A stretch of 64,000 nucleotides of DNA, taken from assembly GCF_004104375.1 (NCBI RefSeq), contig NZ_QOVM01000002.1, forward strand, positions 558,001 through 622,000, written 5' to 3'. This document shows positions 62,607-64,000 of the stretch, piece after piece. The stretch's first letter is position 1, and each line of letters starts with the position of its first letter. The position numbers and the translations under genes are program-made. Source of the DNA: Leeuwenhoekiella aequorea. Its GTDB lineage: Bacteria; Bacteroidota; Bacteroidia; Flavobacteriales; Flavobacteriaceae. Below the pieces are notes generated by a model that worked only from the letters and a program-made list of their open reading frames with translations, was not told the DNA's origin and searched no databases.

Positions 62607-64000
62607 ATGAACATAGAACAAATTTATACGGGTTGTTTAGCTCAGGGAGCATACTATATTGAAAGTGAAGGAGAAGTTGCAGTTATAGATCCTTTACGGG
62701 AAACAAAACCTTATATAGATCGTGCCGAAGCAGATAATGCTAAAATCAAGTATATTTTTGAAACACATTTTCACGCAGATTTTGTGAGTGGACACGTAAC
62801 TCTTGCAAAGGAAACAGGAGCTGACATCATATATGGCCCTCAGGCAAATCCCTCTTTTGACGCTATAATCGCAAAAGATAATCAGGAATTTAAATTAGGT
62901 GCAATTACCATCAAGGCCCTACACACTCCCGGTCATACAATGGAAAGTACTACGTATTTACTGATTGATGAAAATGGAAAAAATCACGCTATTTTTAGTG
63001 GAGATACTTTGTTTTTAGGTGATGTAGGTCGTCCAGACCTGGCTCAAAAAGCAAAAGAACTATCTCAAGATGATCTTGCTGGTTTTTTATATGATAGTTT
63101 ACGTACTAAAATTATGCCGCTAGCAGATGACATTATAGTGTATCCTGCCCACGGTGCCGGCTCTGCTTGTGGAAAAAATATGATGAAAGAGACCGTGGAT
63201 ACACTGGGCAATCAGAAAAAGATGAATTATGCACTACGTGCAGATATGAGTAAAGAAGAGTTTATTGCCGAAGTTACAGATGGCTTACTACCTCCTCCTT
63301 CTTATTTTCCGCTCAATGTAAAAATGAATAAAGAAGGCTATGACGATATAAGTGATGTTATTGAACGTGGTACACAAGCGCTGGATCCTGATGCATTTGA
63401 AAAAGCCGCAAATGATACCGGAGCTGTAATCTTAGATGTGCGCAAACAATCTGCATATGCCAAAGCTCATATTCCAAGATCAATATTTATAGGTATTGAC
63501 GGTGGTTTTGCTCCTTGGGTAGGCGCTCTAATAGCAGACACAAAGCAGCCTATTTTATTAGTTGCAGAAGAAGGAAGAGAAGAAGAAACGATTACACGTC
63601 TTTCCCGCGTAGGTTTTGACGGAACTATAGGATATTTGAAGGGAGGTTTTAAATCTTGGGTAAGTGCTAATAAACAAACTGATTCTGTACACTCTGTTGC
63701 AGCTACTGAATTAGAAAAAGCTGTTAATCAAAATGAAAATACACCGGTCTTTGATGTACGTAAACCAGGTGAATTCGAAGCAGAACATCTAAAGATTGCA
63801 CAAAGTACTCCCCTAGATTTTATAAATAAACATCTAAAAGATTTCCCTACAAACACAGATTTTTATATTCATTGTGCAGGTGGTTACCGTAGTATGATTG
63901 CTGCCAGTATTTTAAAAAGTCGTGGAATTCATAATTTAATTGATGTACAAGGTGGTTATAAATCTTTAAAGGAAACAGATCTAAAAACAACCAACTTTGT
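62607..64000 (+). CDS. Persulfide dioxygenase-like MBL-fold enzyme with two rhodanese domains, 3' partial
   Basis: At least 464 residues, cut by the window end. The N-terminal MBL domain has the ETHFHADFVSGH motif (H54, H56, D58), LHTPGHTMEST and FSGDTLF, as in ETHE1/persulfide dioxygenases; F59 replaces the usual His, as in related bacterial enzymes where the iron uses other ligands. Two rhodanese domains follow. The first (LDVRKQSAYAKAHIP) ends in VAEEGREEE with no Cys; the second has IHCAGGYRSM with the catalytic Cys. It should oxidise glutathione persulfide and handle sulfane sulfur, from a promoter directly upstream. Confidence 0.9.
   Translation, partial: MNIEQIYTGCLAQGAYYIESEGEVAVIDPLRETKPYIDRAEADNAKIKYIFETHFHADFVSGHVTLAKETGADIIYGPQANPSFDAIIAKDNQEFKLGAITIKALHTPGHTMESTTYLLIDENGKNHAIFSGDTLFLGDVGRPDLAQKAKELSQDDLAGFLYDSLRTKIMPLADDIIVYPAHGAGSACGKNMMKETVDTLGNQKKMNYALRADMSKEEFIAEVTDGLLPPPSYFPLNVKMNKEGYDDISDVIERGTQALDPDAFEKAANDTGAVILDVRKQSAYAKAHIPRSIFIGIDGGFAPWVGALIADTKQPILLVAEEGREEETITRLSRVGFDGTIGYLKGGFKSWVSANKQTDSVHSVAATELEKAVNQNENTPVFDVRKPGEFEAEHLKIAQSTPLDFINKHLKDFPTNTDFYIHCAGGYRSMIAASILKSRGIHNLIDVQGGYKSLKETDLKTTNF

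Noticed and set aside
1-64000. Insertion sequences, prophage, integrase, tRNA/rRNA genes, origin of replication
   Set aside because: None of the genes resembles a transposase, integrase or phage protein, and I saw no cloverleaf-like tRNA or rRNA sequence; absence is based on reading, not on a covariance-model search.

Overview
The window looks like the chromosome of a marine-type member of the Flavobacteriaceae (Bacteroidota). The evidence is AT-rich DNA, several TAnnTTTG-type -7 promoter elements, almost no Shine-Dalgarno sequences, a type IX secretion (T9SS) adhesin with a gliding-type C-terminal domain and its PorP/SprF and OmpA partners, lipoproteins with LxxC-type lipoboxes, and families typical of this group (2TM-domain proteins, LETM1-related protein, fasciclin lipoprotein, DUF6428, VPS10-like Asp-box protein). 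The genus cannot be fixed from the sequence alone. I saw no rRNA, tRNA, CRISPR array, insertion sequence or prophage; the window reads as ordinary chromosome with several accessory operons.

Layout: (1) 1-9.6 kb: end of a thiolase gene and a long acyl-CoA dehydrogenase (fatty-acid oxidation), a beta-propeller protein, an MFS carrier, a CBM9-like lipoprotein, an aldo/keto reductase, an MscS channel, an FAD monooxygenase with a DnaJ-like zinc module, and a DUF7079-like protein. (2) 9.6-12.2 kb: arsenic operon (arsR, DUF6428, thioredoxin-type arsC, acr3) with a 20-bp element duplicated before arsR and before DUF6428. (3) 12.3-17.3 kb: SMR exporter, B12-binding radical SAM protein, one-domain DEAD-box protein, AraC regulator and MFS carrier. 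(4) 17.5-22.1 kb: a TetR-controlled cluster (AhpD-like, SDR, EthD, lipoprotein, HxD protein, FrnE-like) with matching palindromes before tetR and before the first structural gene. (5) 22.3-25.5 kb: a small membrane-protein gene broken by an in-frame stop, a DMT carrier, a nitroreductase and a CDF cation exporter. (6) 25.5-29.4 kb: oxidative pentose phosphate branch (zwf-pgl, with gnd divergent). (7) 29.5-34.9 kb: secreted amidohydrolase, S10 carboxypeptidase, HAD phosphatase, YjbQ, pirin. (8) 35.0-41.6 kb: T9SS adhesin, PorP/SprF and OmpA/PD40 operon. (9) 41.7-45.1 kb: ChlI/MoxR-type ATPase with a VWA protein, and a fasciclin lipoprotein. (10) 45.2-52.6 kb: Asp-box protein, App1 phosphatase divergent from a diacylglycerol kinase, Cu/Zn superoxide dismutase, ECF sigma and anti-sigma. 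(11) 52.6-64 kb: a gap with signs of a minus-strand small transcript, LETM1-related and DUF2254 proteins, a LytS/LytTR-2TM operon, a 1221-residue phosphoesterase-like/kinase-like/barrel protein, and a persulfide dioxygenase-rhodanese gene cut by the window end.

The strongest leads are the 58.8-62.5 kb multidomain outer-membrane protein, whose phosphoesterase motifs look degenerate while a GDWDRH kinase-type motif is intact; the TetR regulon with two matched operators; the duplicated element in the ars operon together with Cys-Cys protein tails; the divergent DAG kinase/phosphatidate phosphatase pair; the 2TM module used three times around one histidine kinase; and the minus-strand terminator plus coding-like reading frame in the 52.6-52.8 kb gap. 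No previously undescribed system is proved here. These are hypotheses with stated tests.
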